Shown in pieces: positions 35,705 through 45,052 of a stretch of DNA of 64,000 nucleotides. The DNA comes from Lactobacillus sp. (lineage in GTDB: Bacteria; Bacillota; Bacilli; Lactobacillales; Lactobacillaceae). The translations under genes and the position numbers were made by a program. Where the stretch lies: the NCBI GenBank assembly GCA_030530865.1, contig JAUMUC010000004.1:62001-126000 (forward strand), given 5' to 3'. The notes below the pieces were generated by a model. The model was not told the DNA's origin and made no database searches. It worked only from the letters and a program-made list of their open reading frames with translations. How positions within the stretch are numbered: the stretch's first letter is position 1; each line of letters starts with the position of its first letter.

Positions 35705-36691
35705 TTACTTTAAGCGGTTTTGTTCATCAAAAAGTTCATGAATTGAACGGTCATGATAAAGATAATCAATACCGCGTGCCAACAATTGAGCTACAGAAAC
35801 GCGTACCATTCTATCTGGGTAACGCTTGTGCTTAATTGTGTCAGTTACAACAATTTGTTCGATTTGTAATCCGTTTAAACGTTCAATTGCGTTTTGTGAT
35901 AACAAAGTATGAGTTGCAGCTACATAAACCTTAGTTGCACCTGCTGCCAAAACTGACTTAGTTGATGATTCTACTCTAGAACCAGTGTCAATCAAGTCAT
36001 CAACGATAATACATTTTTTACCTTTAACATCCCCAATAATATCGTTGGTATCCATACCGTAGCGTTCACCACGTTGGTCAACAATGGCAATTGGGCAGTC
36101 AAAGTAGGTTGCAAAGTTTCTTGCAAGCTTAGCACCTGAGTGATCTGGTGAAACAACTACAATGTCTTCATCTTCCTTAGTGGCAATACCGTTGTCTAAG
36201 AAGTATTGTGCTAAAAGTGGCATTGCATGCAAGTGGTCAACTGGTACATTGTAGAAACCTTGAATTTGAGATGCGTGCAAATCAATGGTCAATAAACGAT
36301 CCATGCCTGTCAATTGCAATAAGTTCGCAATTAATTTGGCAGTGATTGGTTCACGTGAACGTGATTTTGTATCAGATCTTGAATATGCTAAATATGGAAT
36401 TACACAATTAACTGAGTGAGCTGAGGCTCTATGTAATGCGTCTAAAACAATTTCCAATTCCATGAAGCTTTCATTAACTGGATCTTGTAATGATTGAATG
36501 ACGTACACATCACAACCTCTAACAGATTCACTAATATTTACTTGGATTTCACCATCACTAAAGTGGTGTACAGTTGTTTCCAAAAGTGGCTTATCCAAAA
36601 TTGAGGCAATCTTTTCATTCAATACCGGATTTCCACCTAAACCAATTAATTTAATTGGGTGTAATAATTCGTGCAATTCTTCTTTGTTCAT
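35705..36691 (-). CDS. prs2: Divergent PRPP synthetase paralogue
   Basis: The 328-residue protein has the Prs fold: FSDGEIQVNISESVRG, DLHASQIQGFYNVPVDH and DDLIDTGSRVES. The flexible catalytic loop that reads [12 protein letters not shown] in the first prs reads DQRGERYGMDTND here, so the key Lys and the second Arg are missing. The ATP site reads YLAYSRSDTK. Such second copies are common in lactic acid bacteria. Reduced activity or a regulatory role is possible. The start at 36691 follows AAGGAAA; the 17 upstream codons are unsupported. Confidence 0.88.
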   Translation of the reverse strand: MNKEELHELLHPIKLIGLGGNPVLNEKIASILDKPLLETTVHHFSDGEIQVNISESVRGCDVYVIQSLQDPVNESFMELEIVLDALHRASAHSVNCVIPYLAYSRSDTKSRSREPITAKLIANLLQLTGMDRLLTIDLHASQIQGFYNVPVDHLHAMPLLAQYFLDNGIATKEDEDIVVVSPDHSGAKLARNFATYFDCPIAIVDQRGERYGMDTNDIIGDVKGKKCIIVDDLIDTGSRVESSTKSVLAAGATKVYVAATHTLLSQNAIERLNGLQIEQIVVTDTIKHKRYPDRMVRVSVAQLLARGIDYLYHDRSIHELFDEQNRLK

Positions 36692-36749
36692 TATCGTTTC
36701 CTTTTGACTAAATAAATTAAATACTCCTTGTAAGTGTACCATAGCAAGA

Positions 36750-37409
36750 CTATTCTTTGCAGAATTCTTTGATTAAATCAAGCATTTTAAAACTATTTAC
36801 TGTGTAACTTGTATGGGTTTGTCTAGGCATAATCACTAGTCGGCAATTTTGCATTAATTTTGCATAATTTCTGACATGTTCAACTTTTACCCAATCCTTT
36901 TCACCAACACAAGCTAAAGTTGGCGTCTTGATCTTCTTCAAAATACTTGGAGTAATGAATGTTTCGGTCAATTGAACTTGACTATCGAGATCTCTAGTAA
37001 ATAAGCGTAATGCACCTTCAGTCAAATAGTGATATGGCTTAACACCATCACCTGAAACAAATACCCCACAAATAATTAATTTCTTAATTAAATCGGGATT
37101 CTGACTTGCTAGTAAAAGTGCAATCAAGCCACCAGCATCAAAGCCATAAACAAATGGATCCTTGAGTCCAAGTTGCTTGATAAATTCCTTAACATCATCC
37201 GCTTCATCTTGATAATGTTCAGCCGGCTCTCCTGAGCTTAGTCCGTGGCCACGCATATCAATTACATAAACCGTATAGTAAACAGACAATGGGGCAACAA
37301 TTTTATCAAAAATGCCACCATCCATATGATGTCCATGAAGCAGAATCAATGGATGTCCAAAGCCTATCTTGCTGTAGTACAAATTGACTCCATTAACAGT
37401 TAAATTCAT
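36750..37409 (-). CDS. Alpha/beta hydrolase with aspartate at the nucleophile position
   Basis: The 219-residue protein starts with NGVNLYYSKIGFGHPLILLHGHHMDG and has the nucleophile elbow VYGFDAGGLIALLLA. Asp replaces the common Ser, as in haloalkane dehalogenases and epoxide hydrolases. The remaining triad candidates are Asp in CVGEKDWV and His in RQTHTSY. The small lid explains the short length. It follows the GT2 gene with a four-base overlap. Substrate unknown. Confidence 0.82.
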   Translation of the reverse strand: MNLTVNGVNLYYSKIGFGHPLILLHGHHMDGGIFDKIVAPLSVYYTVYVIDMRGHGLSSGEPAEHYQDEADDVKEFIKQLGLKDPFVYGFDAGGLIALLLASQNPDLIKKLIICGVFVSGDGVKPYHYLTEGALRLFTRDLDSQVQLTETFITPSILKKIKTPTLACVGEKDWVKVEHVRNYAKLMQNCRLVIMPRQTHTSYTVNSFKMLDLIKEFCKE

Positions 37410-38209
37410 TTCCGATCCTCTCGTAATTTCATTTTCTTTTCTGCTTGCTTTTCTTTACATTCGGCTGAAACAGACTTCAAAATATGTTGCCAAACGCGAT
37501 AATTTCCTCTGAAGTTATCCTTAACCTTCTTTAAATTAGGTTGGTGAATAATACTACCCTTCCGTTGAAGGTAGTGGTAGTAAGGTGTTTGCGTGAAATA
37601 AACACTTCTAGCTAGCGAAGTGTATTTCACGTTAAAAATTTGATCTTCAAGTAATGCAATATCAGGATCGAATTGTAAATTGTTAGCCTTCACAATTTCA
37701 GTCCGATACGCTTTGTTCCAACTGTACCCTTTCACAGGTGAGCCGAAAACATTAGTCATTTTTAGGTAAGCTTCTTCTTTGGTAATTTCATCAGCATCAA
37801 ATGTACCAACAGCATGTTGCTTGCCTTTTTCCGTATTAATATAGTAACCACAGCAAACTAAATCGCATTGTGGATATTTTTTGAAAGCGCGAATAAAAAA
37901 GGCTGTGTAGCCTGGGTCTGTCCAGTCATCTCCATCATGAAAAGTAAAATATGGAGTATCTAAAAATTCCATTGCCTTGTTACGGGCAGCGGAAGGACCT
38001 TGATTTTCTTGTTGAATAAACTTAAAGTATCTAAATTTGCTTTGATACTTTTTGATAACTTCTGCACTGTTGTCAGTTGAGCCATCATCTACAACGATAA
38101 GCTTAAAATTATCTTCTTCTTGATTTAATAATGCATCAAAAGCTCGTGGTAAATAATCAGCTGTATTGTAAACTGGCATAATCACCGTCAGCATCGGATA
38201 ATTCAGCAT
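37406..38209 (-). CDS. Family 2 glycosyltransferase
   Basis: The 267-residue GT-A enzyme has TVIMPVYNTADYLPRAFDALLNQ, the nucleotide-binding VVDDGSTDNSAEVI, and the DXD-like DGDDW. There are no transmembrane helices, and the C-terminus is very basic and may touch the membrane. Likely substrates are surface polysaccharide or glycolipid precursors, but there is no polysaccharide cluster around it. Confidence 0.88.
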   Translation of the reverse strand: MLNYPMLTVIMPVYNTADYLPRAFDALLNQEEDNFKLIVVDDGSTDNSAEVIKKYQSKFRYFKFIQQENQGPSAARNKAMEFLDTPYFTFHDGDDWTDPGYTAFFIRAFKKYPQCDLVCCGYYINTEKGKQHAVGTFDADEITKEEAYLKMTNVFGSPVKGYSWNKAYRTEIVKANNLQFDPDIALLEDQIFNVKYTSLARSVYFTQTPYYHYLQRKGSIIHQPNLKKVKDNFRGNYRVWQHILKSVSAECKEKQAEKKMKLREDRK

Positions 38210-38247
38210 AGAAACCTCCTATAATACAGCTTATATTATATCATTAA

Positions 38248-38736
38248 TTACATCTTATCCATGTATTGATTTAGCAATTCATCGACAAAATTATTACCTT
38301 CGTCATTTGCGTGTCCTTTAGTCCACGTAAAAGTTGCATCAGTAAAATTAGGCAACAAACGGTCAATTTCTTGCCACATTTCTACATTAAGAACTGGCTT
38401 TTTATCAGCTTTTCGCCAACCACGGTTTTTCCAACCAACTAGCCACTTTTTAGTGATTGGGTTTAAAACGTATTGGCTATCCAAAACAAAATTGATTTTT
38501 TTATCTTGAATTCCTAGTTCAATTGCCTTTTTCATCCCTTCAATAAAGCCGGTTAATTCCATTTGGTTATTAGTTGCACCAAAAGTGCCACCAGAACCTG
38601 AAACACGATCACCAGCTTGATCGATCATAAAGGCCCAAGCAGCCTTGTCGTCACTTTTTACGTGTTGACCCTTCAAATTACCGTGATTACGACAACCACC
38701 ATCAGAATAAATAATTGCATCAAAATTTTCGCTCAT
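38248..38736 (-). CDS. rnhA: RNase H family protein (RNase HI-like)
   Basis: The 162-residue enzyme cleaves RNA in RNA-DNA hybrids. Catalytic acids are visible in IYSDGGCRNHG, NNQMELTGF, FVLDSQYVL and NNFVDELL. An inserted loop (NLKGQHVKSDDK) near the N-terminus is a feature of the variant found in lactobacilli. The start follows GGAGGT. It is a single gene, divergent from the next. Confidence 0.9.
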   Translation of the reverse strand: MSENFDAIIYSDGGCRNHGNLKGQHVKSDDKAAWAFMIDQAGDRVSGSGGTFGATNNQMELTGFIEGMKKAIELGIQDKKINFVLDSQYVLNPITKKWLVGWKNRGWRKADKKPVLNVEMWQEIDRLLPNFTDATFTWTKGHANDEGNNFVDELLNQYMDKM

Positions 38737-38801
38737 AGAATTTTTACCTCCAAATAGTGTAATATGAGAACAATAAGTTAACGTTTGTGGGGGGAGTTTT
38801 T

Positions 38802-39701
38802 ATGTTTTTCAATTCTAAAAAATATAAAAAAGAAGTTGAAAATAGTCAACAACAAAATGAAGATACTAAAAAACTAATCTTCGTTGGCTTATTAGCAACC
38901 AATCGATTAACTCGTTGGCTTCTGCGTTTGCACCCACATCGTCATCAAAATTTAGCTAAAGTTACTAAAATGCCAGAACAAATTCCGGTCCTATTTTATC
39001 ACGGCTTCCGTGGCGGTGATCATTCAACACAAGTAATTGTTGATCACACTAGTAACAAGTTAAAACGGGGATATTGCAAGTTAATCGTCGATTTATATGG
39101 AAATATCACATTAACAGGCGAATGGTCCGGCAAAAATCCCATTGTCCAAGTTGTTTTTAAACACCGAATTCTTTCAACAGCCGGCTTCGATTACTGCATG
39201 AAAATGGTCATCAAATATCTTAAAGATGAATTTGGCATTGAACAATATAAAGCAGTTGCCCACTCTTTAAGTGCCCCTTGCGTGGTGCGAGTTGAAATGC
39301 AGGTAGCTAACAAGAAAAAGTATCCCCACTTAGAGTCTTGTGCACTGATCGCTGGTCCTTTTAACGGCGTCACTTATTTAGGTGACATCCCCAACGTCAA
39401 CGCGTTTACTCAGAATGGCCGTCCAATTATCATGAATCACCATTACCTATACCTACTTTTACATAAAAAGCGTTTCAGTCCTAATATTAAGGTTCTAAAT
39501 ATTTACGGTAATATCCTTAATTTGACTAATACTGATAACTATATTTCGGTTATTTCGGCTAAAAGTATTCGTTACATCTTGGCTCCGGTTTCTCGTGAAT
39601 TTCATGAAATTGAAATTCGGGGTAAAGATGCTGAACATAGTTGGCTACACGATAATCCATTTGTAATTGACATCATCACTAAGTTTCTCAAACTTTGTTA
39701 A
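38802..39701 (+). CDS. Alpha/beta hydrolase, DUF915 type
   Basis: The 299-residue protein has PVLFYHGFRGGDHST, the nucleophile region AVAHSLSAPCVVR (Ser flanked by His and Leu, with Ala replacing the usual Gly), and an acid/His pair in the end region HSWLHDNPFV. A basic and hydrophobic N-terminus (KKLIFVGLLATNRLTRWLL) may tether it to the membrane. This family is common in lactobacilli, with no agreed substrate. The ATG at 38802 follows GGGGGGAG. Confidence 0.8.
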   Translation: MFFNSKKYKKEVENSQQQNEDTKKLIFVGLLATNRLTRWLLRLHPHRHQNLAKVTKMPEQIPVLFYHGFRGGDHSTQVIVDHTSNKLKRGYCKLIVDLYGNITLTGEWSGKNPIVQVVFKHRILSTAGFDYCMKMVIKYLKDEFGIEQYKAVAHSLSAPCVVRVEMQVANKKKYPHLESCALIAGPFNGVTYLGDIPNVNAFTQNGRPIIMNHHYLYLLLHKKRFSPNIKVLNIYGNILNLTNTDNYISVISAKSIRYILAPVSREFHEIEIRGKDAEHSWLHDNPFVIDIITKFLKLC

Positions 39702-39726
39702 AATAACTTTATGAAGGAGAGTTGTT

Positions 39727-41166
39727 GTGCACAAGATTGTTTTACTACTGATTATATTAAATACAATTTGGTCAATTGTTGTCGTCTTCCGTCGACGCAG
39801 AAGTATCTCAACTAATTGGGGCTGGCTGGTCGTTTTAATTGCCCTACCAATTGTTGGGACGATTTTATATTCATTTTTAGGACGGGGGCTTTCACAGAAA
39901 AAGCTATTTGCCATTAACAAGCAAAAGCATATCGGCTTGCGTAATGTTAAAAAGACAATTCAGAAAAGTCCTAAAGAATCGAGTCCTAACGACACTTCCC
40001 ATGACGCTCAAATGTTGACGAAACTCCTCAACAAATTAGGCGATGCTCCATTAACCAAGAATAATGACGTTAAATTTTATACAGACGGTCCAGCAATGTT
40101 TGCAGATTTATTTAAAGACATTGAAGACGCTCAAGAAACAGTTAATTTAGAGTTTTATTCTTTTTATAAAGATGATCTCGGAAATCAGCTACTTGACCTT
40201 TTGATTAAAAAAGCTGAGGCCGGTGTAAAAATTCGGCTAATTTACGACGTTTGGGGTTCTTTAGGAGCTAATCGGCGTTGGTTCAACAAGCTTCGCCGCG
40301 CTGGTGGACAGGTAATTCCTTTTATCACTTCGAGAAACTCATTTACTAGATACCGTTTCAACTATCACTTACACCGAAAGATCGTTGTAATTGACGGTAA
40401 GATTTCTTGGACTGGTGGCTTTAATGTTGGCGATCAATATGTTGGTAAAAAGAAACGCTACGGCTATTGGCGTGATTCACAAATTAGAATTGTCGGCTCT
40501 GCTTCTTTAGTCTTACAAGAAAGATTCGTTATGGACTGGAATGCTTCAGTCACTTCCAATAATGATGTGATTACTTTTAACGAAACACTCTTCCCCGTCT
40601 TGAGTCAAAAATATGGTAATACAGCGTTGCAAGTAGTTAATGATGGACCTGACGTGTTTGATCCTAACCTAAGAAATGGCATGATTAAATTGATGATGTC
40701 GGCTACCAAACGTTTATGGATTCAAACTCCGTATCTTGTTCCCGACTCAGCTTTAATTGCGACTTGGCAAATCGCTGCCAAATCAGGAGTTGACGTTAGA
40801 ATTATGATTCCATGTAAGCCCGATCATGCTTTTATTTATCGGGCAACTCAATGGTACGCTCATGAACTAGCTCGCTATGGAATCACCATTTACACTTATG
40901 ATCCAGGATTTTTACATGCCAAAACGGTCATCGTTGATGACAAATATGCCACAATTGGTTCAGTGAACCAAGATATTCGTTCATATCACTTGAACTTTGA
41001 AGATAATGTCTTTGTTTATGATCGTGAATTTAATAAAAAAATGGCAGAAGCTTTCGCAAATGATTTGAAAACTTCTACCAAATTAACGATTAAAGACTTT
41101 GAAAATCAGCCTTATCATTTAAAGATTATGCAAGCCATTTCTAGAATGCTGGCACCAATTTTATAA
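39727..41166 (+). CDS. cls: Cardiolipin synthase (phospholipase D type)
   Basis: It condenses phosphatidylglycerol into cardiolipin. The 479-residue protein has two N-terminal transmembrane helices and two HKD motifs: YHLHRKIVVIDGKISWTGG and FLHAKTVIVDDKYATIGS. The GTG start follows GAAGGAGA. It begins 26 bases after the DUF915 hydrolase, so co-transcription is likely. Confidence 0.95.
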   Translation: MHKIVLLLIILNTIWSIVVVFRRRRSISTNWGWLVVLIALPIVGTILYSFLGRGLSQKKLFAINKQKHIGLRNVKKTIQKSPKESSPNDTSHDAQMLTKLLNKLGDAPLTKNNDVKFYTDGPAMFADLFKDIEDAQETVNLEFYSFYKDDLGNQLLDLLIKKAEAGVKIRLIYDVWGSLGANRRWFNKLRRAGGQVIPFITSRNSFTRYRFNYHLHRKIVVIDGKISWTGGFNVGDQYVGKKKRYGYWRDSQIRIVGSASLVLQERFVMDWNASVTSNNDVITFNETLFPVLSQKYGNTALQVVNDGPDVFDPNLRNGMIKLMMSATKRLWIQTPYLVPDSALIATWQIAAKSGVDVRIMIPCKPDHAFIYRATQWYAHELARYGITIYTYDPGFLHAKTVIVDDKYATIGSVNQDIRSYHLNFEDNVFVYDREFNKKMAEAFANDLKTSTKLTIKDFENQPYHLKIMQAISRMLAPIL

Positions 41167-41625
41167 GAGGCCAGTTTTGACATTAATTGGCACATTAAGC
41201 AATTTCAGCAATCTTTCTTTAACTTCACGTTCTGTACCTAAAAGATTCATCAAATAAGGATTATCATCTTGATCGTAGAAACAACAAATAGTTGAATCAC
41301 TTTCATCACCATCAAGAATAATTAGGTCAACATTTTTAATTGAATCTAATTTAAGTCGTCTCTTGCGACCGATTGATAATGTTAGCCATTTTTTGCTAAC
41401 ACCATTGGAACCATTGATAAAGCCAATAACTAGAATCAATGCTAAAATGACATTCATTAAGAAATTAGGTTGATCGTATAATCCAAGTAAGATCAAAACT
41501 GAACTAATGATTAGAGCATAAACAATATGCCTAATACTGTATTTACCTTTAACGACAGTTACTGCTTGTAAATACCAATTGTATAGGGCTAAGATACTCA
41601 AAGCGAAAATAATTAAGTAAAGCAT
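41161..41625 (-). CDS. Small membrane protein of unknown function
   Basis: The 154-residue protein has an N-terminal helix, two further helices (HIVYALIISSVLILLGLY, NFLMNVILALILVIGFI), and a cytoplasmic domain of about 75 residues (RLKLDSIKNVDLIILDGDE), possibly a PH-like fold. It overlaps the cls end by six bases on the opposite strand. I do not recognise a named family. Confidence 0.65.
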   Translation of the reverse strand: MLYLIIFALSILALYNWYLQAVTVVKGKYSIRHIVYALIISSVLILLGLYDQPNFLMNVILALILVIGFINGSNGVSKKWLTLSIGRKRRLKLDSIKNVDLIILDGDESDSTICCFYDQDDNPYLMNLLGTEREVKERLLKLLNVPINVKTGLL

Positions 41626-41675
41626 CGGCGTCCTCCTTAATTTTTCTATTAATTATATACTAGAAAGGCTCAATT

Positions 41676-42410
41676 ATGAATTTTTTTAATCTCTACGCAC
41701 CCTTCTTCGATCTGAATAATTGGCGTACTGTTATCACTAGCGAAAGCGATTGGATGCTAATTTTAACGTTGATTTTGATGGAATGTTTACTTTCTGTCGA
41801 TAATGCGGTTGTTTTAGCTGCTCAAACGCAAGTCTTACCAACTAAGCTTGAAAGAGAAAAGTCCCTACTTTACGGACTTTGGGGAGCTTACATTTTTAGA
41901 TTTTTAATTATCGGAATTGGAACTTTCTTAATTAATTTCTGGGAAATTAAAATTCTCGGTGCAGCTTATCTTTTCTATCTTTCAGGAAAATACTTCTGGG
42001 ACGTACGTCATCCCCATGAAGAAAAGCATGAAGAACATCATTTGAAAAAGAAAAATAGTAAGATTTCTCTTTTCTGGCGAACAGTTATTTCAATTGAAGC
42101 TATGGACATTGTCTTCTCAATTGACTCCGTTTTAGCATCTTTAGCCATTTCTAATAATCCAGTAATTGTTTTACTCGGTGGAATGATCGGAATCTTGTGT
42201 ATGCGGGGCGTGGCTGAAGTAATTATTCGTCTCATGGAAATTATCCCCGAATTGCAAACTTTAGCCTATGTACTGATTGGTGTCATTGCTTTAAAGCTAT
42301 TTTTATCAATTCCGGCAATCGACTTTGAAATTCCTAATGCGATCTTTGCAGCCATCGTTTTTGGATTGTTGATTATCTGTATCATTTTCCATTTTATGAA
42401 AAAACGTTGA
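41676..42410 (+). CDS. TerC-family membrane protein
   Basis: The 244-residue protein has seven or so helices with the family acidic motifs LMECLLSVDNAVVLAAQ and EAMDIVFSIDSVLAS, and a histidine/lysine-rich cytoplasmic loop (HEEKHEEHHLKKK). TerC relatives of this size are linked to metal (Mn2+) efflux during exoenzyme metalation. It is a lone gene; its 3' end sits 50 bases before the lysine riboswitch. Confidence 0.87.
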   Translation: MNFFNLYAPFFDLNNWRTVITSESDWMLILTLILMECLLSVDNAVVLAAQTQVLPTKLEREKSLLYGLWGAYIFRFLIIGIGTFLINFWEIKILGAAYLFYLSGKYFWDVRHPHEEKHEEHHLKKKNSKISLFWRTVISIEAMDIVFSIDSVLASLAISNNPVIVLLGGMIGILCMRGVAEVIIRLMEIIPELQTLAYVLIGVIALKLFLSIPAIDFEIPNAIFAAIVFGLLIICIIFHFMKKR

Positions 42411-42440
42411 CAAAAAGATTAAGCTGTGTAAACATGGGAA

Positions 42441-42446
42441 TATAAT
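42441..42446 (+). promoter_or_regulatory. Candidate -10 element of the lysine-transport operon
   Basis: TATAAT lies 15-20 bases upstream of the riboswitch. No good -35 is found at 16-18 bases; TTGACA at 42407 is 28 bases away and is not counted. Confidence 0.5.
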
Positions 42447-42460
42447 TTAATACACCCAAT

Positions 42461-42632
42461 GCAATAGAGGCGCGAGAAACACTGATTTGGTTGGAGCCCA
42501 CAAAGGCTATGAAAATCAAATTGAGGTTAGCTCGCCGAAATGACTGTTTGGTTTGTGACAAACAGTTGTTGGGCCAGTTGATAATATCGCTGGACTGTCC
42601 TAGGAAACTAGGGAGAGCTATGAGATTGGTTT
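42461..42632 (+). promoter_or_regulatory. Lysine riboswitch (L box)
   Basis: The leader contains, in order, ATAGAGGCGCGAG, a stem with GGAGCCCACAAAGGCT, GAGGTTAGCTCGCCGAAATGA, a loop-rich arm ending TTGGGCCAG, CTGGACTGTCC, and AGGGAGAGCTATGAGA. These match the conserved elements of the lysC leader. The genes downstream encode a basic-amino-acid type ABC transporter, which supports lysine as the transported ligand. Confidence 0.92.
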
Positions 42633-42650
42633 TTTTAACTGATAATTAGG

Positions 42651-42678
42651 CCTCGTTGTGATACAACGAGGTTTTTCT
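42651..42678 (+). terminator. L-box terminator
   Basis: A perfect nine-pair stem, CCTCGTTGT/ACAACGAGG with a three-base loop, is followed by TTTTT. It sits between aptamer and transporter start, so lysine binding should end transcription here. Confidence 0.9.
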
Positions 42679-42711
42679 ATTGTGTTGGCTTTTATTGAGA
42701 GGAGTTTATCA

Positions 42712-44262
42712 ATGAAGTCAAAAGCAAAAATTATATTTGCTGCTTTAATCACATTTTTGTGCCTAACAGTGCAAACTGTTCACGCTTCAGGCACTTTGAA
42801 GATCGGAATGGAAGCAGGCTACCCACCATACAACTGGACTCAAACAACTAGTGCAAATGGTGCGGTGCCAATCGATGGTACGAATGAATATGCCAATGGT
42901 TACGACGTTAAAATCGCTAAAATCATTGGTAAAAAGTTACACAAAAAGGTCGTTGTTGAAAAAACAGTTTGGGATGGACTTTTACCATCATTAACCTCTG
43001 GCAAGATCGATTTAATTATTGCCGGAATGAGTCCAACGCCTGACCGTAAGAAGGTAATTAATTTTAGTAACCCATACCGGACAACTACTTTTGTCATTAT
43101 TACTAACAAAAACAGCAAGTACGCTAATGCTACTAGTATCAGCGATTTAAAAGGTGCTAAATTGACCGCTCAACAAGGTACTTTGCACTACGACTTGATC
43201 AACCAATTGAAGGGTGTTAAAAAGCAAGCTGCTATGCGTGACTTCCCTGCGATGCGTCAAAGCTTGAACTCCGGCACTATTGACGGCTACGTAGCTGAAG
43301 ATATTGAATACAATAGTTACAAGCGAGTAAATCCTAACATTGCCGAAGTTAACCTATCAAAGATGCCAGGATTTAAGGTAGATGCAGCTGATGCAGAAAC
43401 TTCTATCGGTGTCAGCAAGAAAAATACTAAATTATTGCAACAAGTAAATGCAATTTTAGCGACTATCCCTAATAAAAAGCGGGATCAATTGATGAAAGAA
43501 GCAATTGCCGAGCAACCAGATACTACTAACAAGCAAGAAAATACTTTTGTATCTATCTGGAAGCAATATGGTGGCATGATCCTTCAAGGGGTTGCCATGA
43601 CACTCTTTATCTCATTAATCGGTACTATTATCGGATTCTTGATTGGTAGTGTTGTCGGAATTATCAGAACTATTCCAATGCCAAAGAGCCGTGGTAAGAA
43701 TATCTTTTTAAAAGTCATTAATGCTTTACTTGCCATCTACATTGAAGTGTTCCGTGGTACACCAATGATGGTGCAAGCAGCAGTGTTCTACTACGGAATT
43801 GCTCAACTTTGGCACATCAACTTAAACAGAACATTAGCTGCTTTGATTATCGTTTCAATTAACACTGGTGCATATTTAGCAGAAGTTATCCGTGGTGGTA
43901 TCAATGCTACTCCTAAGGGTCAATTTGAAGCTGCCAGTGCTTTGGGAATGACTCATAGTCAAAAGATGCGTAATATCATTTTGCCACAAGCAATTAAAAA
44001 CTCATTACCTTCAATTACCAACGAATTTATCGTTAACATCAAGGATACTTCAGTTTTGAGCATTATCTCTGTTTCTGAATTATTCTTCGTTGGTACTACT
44101 GTTGCAGGTCAAACTTTCGAATTTTTCCCAACTTACGCAATTATCTCAGTCATCTACTTAATTTTGACCTTTACAATTACTAGAATTTTCAGCTTAATCG
44201 AAAAGAAATTGCATGGTCCAAAGAATTACAACTTGATGGCTAACCAAATTCAAACAAATTAA
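42712..44262 (+). CDS. Amino-acid ABC transporter, binding protein fused to permease (probable lysine)
   Basis: The 516-residue protein has a signal/anchor (residues 1-27), a type 3 amino-acid binding domain (about 28-265: IGMEAGYPPYNW, IDLIIAGMSPTPDRKK, TAQQGT), and a BPD permease domain (about 290-510) with VEVFRGTPMMVQ and EAASALGMT, the EAA loop. The fusion form is common in lactic acid bacteria. The start at 42712 follows GAGAGGAG; the 18-codon extension lies in the terminator. The lysine riboswitch makes lysine the likely substrate. Confidence 0.93.
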   Translation: MKSKAKIIFAALITFLCLTVQTVHASGTLKIGMEAGYPPYNWTQTTSANGAVPIDGTNEYANGYDVKIAKIIGKKLHKKVVVEKTVWDGLLPSLTSGKIDLIIAGMSPTPDRKKVINFSNPYRTTTFVIITNKNSKYANATSISDLKGAKLTAQQGTLHYDLINQLKGVKKQAAMRDFPAMRQSLNSGTIDGYVAEDIEYNSYKRVNPNIAEVNLSKMPGFKVDAADAETSIGVSKKNTKLLQQVNAILATIPNKKRDQLMKEAIAEQPDTTNKQENTFVSIWKQYGGMILQGVAMTLFISLIGTIIGFLIGSVVGIIRTIPMPKSRGKNIFLKVINALLAIYIEVFRGTPMMVQAAVFYYGIAQLWHINLNRTLAALIIVSINTGAYLAEVIRGGINATPKGQFEAASALGMTHSQKMRNIILPQAIKNSLPSITNEFIVNIKDTSVLSIISVSELFFVGTTVAGQTFEFFPTYAIISVIYLILTFTITRIFSLIEKKLHGPKNYNLMANQIQTN

Positions 44263-44274
44263 TGGAGGCAACAT

Positions 44275-45021
44275 ATGAGTGAAAGTATTTTATCAATTCA
44301 ACATCTACAAAAATCATATGGATCTCACCAAGTGTTAAAGGACATCAATTTCGAAGTCCAACAAGGTGAAATCATTTCAATCATCGGTCCTTCTGGTGGT
44401 GGTAAATCAACTACCCTTCGTTGCCTCAACCTGCTTGAAGACCCAACCGCTGGTGACATTCAATTCCATGGTGAAAGCATTCTAGCTGCAAATTATGATC
44501 TAAATGAGTATCGTGCTAAAGTCGGCATGGTTTTCCAACAATTCAACTTATTTGAAAACAAAACAGTACTAGAAAACTGCATTATCGGACAAACTTTAGT
44601 CTTAAAGCGTGACCGTGCTGAGGCTGAAAAAATTGCCCGTGAAAACCTTGATAAAGTCGGCATGGCACCATTTGCTAACGCTAAGCCTAGCCAATTATCT
44701 GGTGGTCAACAACAACGTGTGGCCATCGCCAGAGCCATTTCAATGGATCCAGAAATTCTTTTGTTCGACGAACCTACAAGTGCCCTCGATCCAGAAATGG
44801 TTGGTGAAGTACTTGAAGTTATGCAAAAATTAGCTGAATCAGGTTTGACGATGATTATCGTTACTCACGAAATGGCCTTTGCTAAGAAAATTTCTGATCA
44901 AGTGCTCTTCATCGCTGATGGTGTCATCACAGAATCAGGTAGTCCAAGTGATATCTTTGATAATCCGCAAGAAGAAAAGACTCAAAAATTCTTACGCAAC
45001 TTTAGACAAGAAAATATCTAA
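44275..45021 (+). CDS. Amino-acid ABC transporter ATPase (GlnQ-like)
   Basis: The 248-residue ATPase has Walker [11 protein letters not shown]-loop in VFQQFNLF, signature LSGGQQQR, Walker [14 protein letters not shown] and the H-loop VTHEMAFA. It powers the upstream fused transporter; 12 bases separate them. It ends at a bidirectional terminator. Confidence 0.95.
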   Translation: MSESILSIQHLQKSYGSHQVLKDINFEVQQGEIISIIGPSGGGKSTTLRCLNLLEDPTAGDIQFHGESILAANYDLNEYRAKVGMVFQQFNLFENKTVLENCIIGQTLVLKRDRAEAEKIARENLDKVGMAPFANAKPSQLSGGQQQRVAIARAISMDPEILLFDEPTSALDPEMVGEVLEVMQKLAESGLTMIIVTHEMAFAKKISDQVLFIADGVITESGSPSDIFDNPQEEKTQKFLRNFRQENI

Positions 45022-45022
45022 C

Positions 45023-45052
45023 AAAAAAGCTCTACATTGTAGAGCTTTTTTT
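45023..45052. terminator. Bidirectional terminator
   Basis: AAGCTCTACA and TGTAGAGCTT form a perfect stem flanked by A- and T-runs. It ends both the lysine transporter and the five-gene sensor operon. Confidence 0.85.

Noticed and set aside
42407..42412. TTGACA as -35 for the lysine operon
   Set aside because: It is 28 bases from the TATAAT and lies at the end of the TerC gene, so the spacing is wrong.
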